Part shown: positions 6,226 through 6,292 of the stretch, piece by piece
How positions within the stretch are numbered: position 1 is the stretch's first letter
Layout: each line of letters begins with the position of its first letter
Assembly: GCA_026389655.1 (NCBI GenBank)
Contig: JAPLHL010000448.1
Coordinates: forward strand, 1 to 6,292
DNA: 6,292 nt
Reading direction: 5' to 3'
From: Chloroflexota bacterium
GTDB lineage: Bacteria; Chloroflexota; Dehalococcoidia; GIF9; UBA5629
Position numbers and translations under genes: made by a program
Notes under the pieces: model-generated
Told to the model about the DNA's origin: nothing
Seen by the model: only the letters and a program-made list of their open reading frames with translations
The model's database searches: none

Positions 6226-6244
6226 GGAAGGGCTGCGCCCTTCC
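6226..6244. repeat. Second perfect hairpin downstream of the terminator
   Basis: GGAAGGGC (6226-6233) and GCCCTTCC (6237-6244) form a perfect 8-bp stem with a TGC loop. There is no T-tract on either side, so it is not a standard intrinsic terminator. It lies 3 nt after the T-tract of the real terminator. The remaining bases to 6292 hold no gene I can support. Confidence 0.5.
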
Positions 6245-6292
6245 ATCATCCTGCTTTTAGTCCGGCGCAAAGCAGTCGTAGAAGCGTACCTT

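Noticed and set aside
6245..6292. Possible C-terminal end of a convergent minus-strand gene
   Set aside because: Only about 48 bases are available, two minus-strand frames end in plausible stops and a third stays open, so no frame can be preferred.

Overview
The window looks like part of an anaerobic or microaerophilic bacterial genome. The support is a radical-SAM enzyme, lipobox-type lipoprotein signal peptides, purine-rich Shine-Dalgarno sites and a canonical intrinsic terminator. Protein style (peptide-type solute-binding lipoproteins, a COG1032-like radical SAM protein, a COG1237-like metallo-beta-lactamase-fold protein) would fit a Chloroflexota/Dehalococcoidia-like or other monoderm lineage. 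That taxonomic guess is weak, because no rRNA or marker gene is present.

Layout. The genes form two divergent blocks separated by a 66-bp gap near 4550-4615. Leftward (minus strand) are a radical SAM protein (4549-3392), a small cupin protein (3322-2978), and then one uninterrupted frame from 2915 to the left window edge. That frame contains two paralogous family-5 ABC solute-binding lipoproteins head to tail with no stop codon between them. Rightward (plus strand) are a HAD-superfamily hydrolase (4616-5293) and, 21 bp later, a metallo-beta-lactamase-fold hydrolase (5315-6166), followed by a strong rho-independent terminator (6190-6222).

The most notable feature is the tandem solute-binding protein frame. 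Copy 1 has its own start, lipoprotein signal peptide and N-terminal and central domains, but its homology stops at about residue 515, well before the usual C-terminus. Within a few codons come a strong Shine-Dalgarno sequence, a TTG codon and a second complete lipoprotein signal peptide leading into copy 2. This looks like a deletion that removed the 3' end of copy 1 and its stop codon and brought it in frame with the ribosome-binding site of copy 2. The locus can therefore in principle make both a fused protein of at least 971 residues and a free copy 2. Copy 2 runs off the left edge; transporter permease and ATPase genes, if present, lie outside the window.

The leftward genes may be co-transcribed, although the gap before the cupin holds a plausible separate promoter. 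What the radical SAM enzyme acts on, what the cupin binds and what the solute-binding proteins capture cannot be read from the sequence. No RNA genes, CRISPR arrays, insertion sequences or tRNAs were seen.
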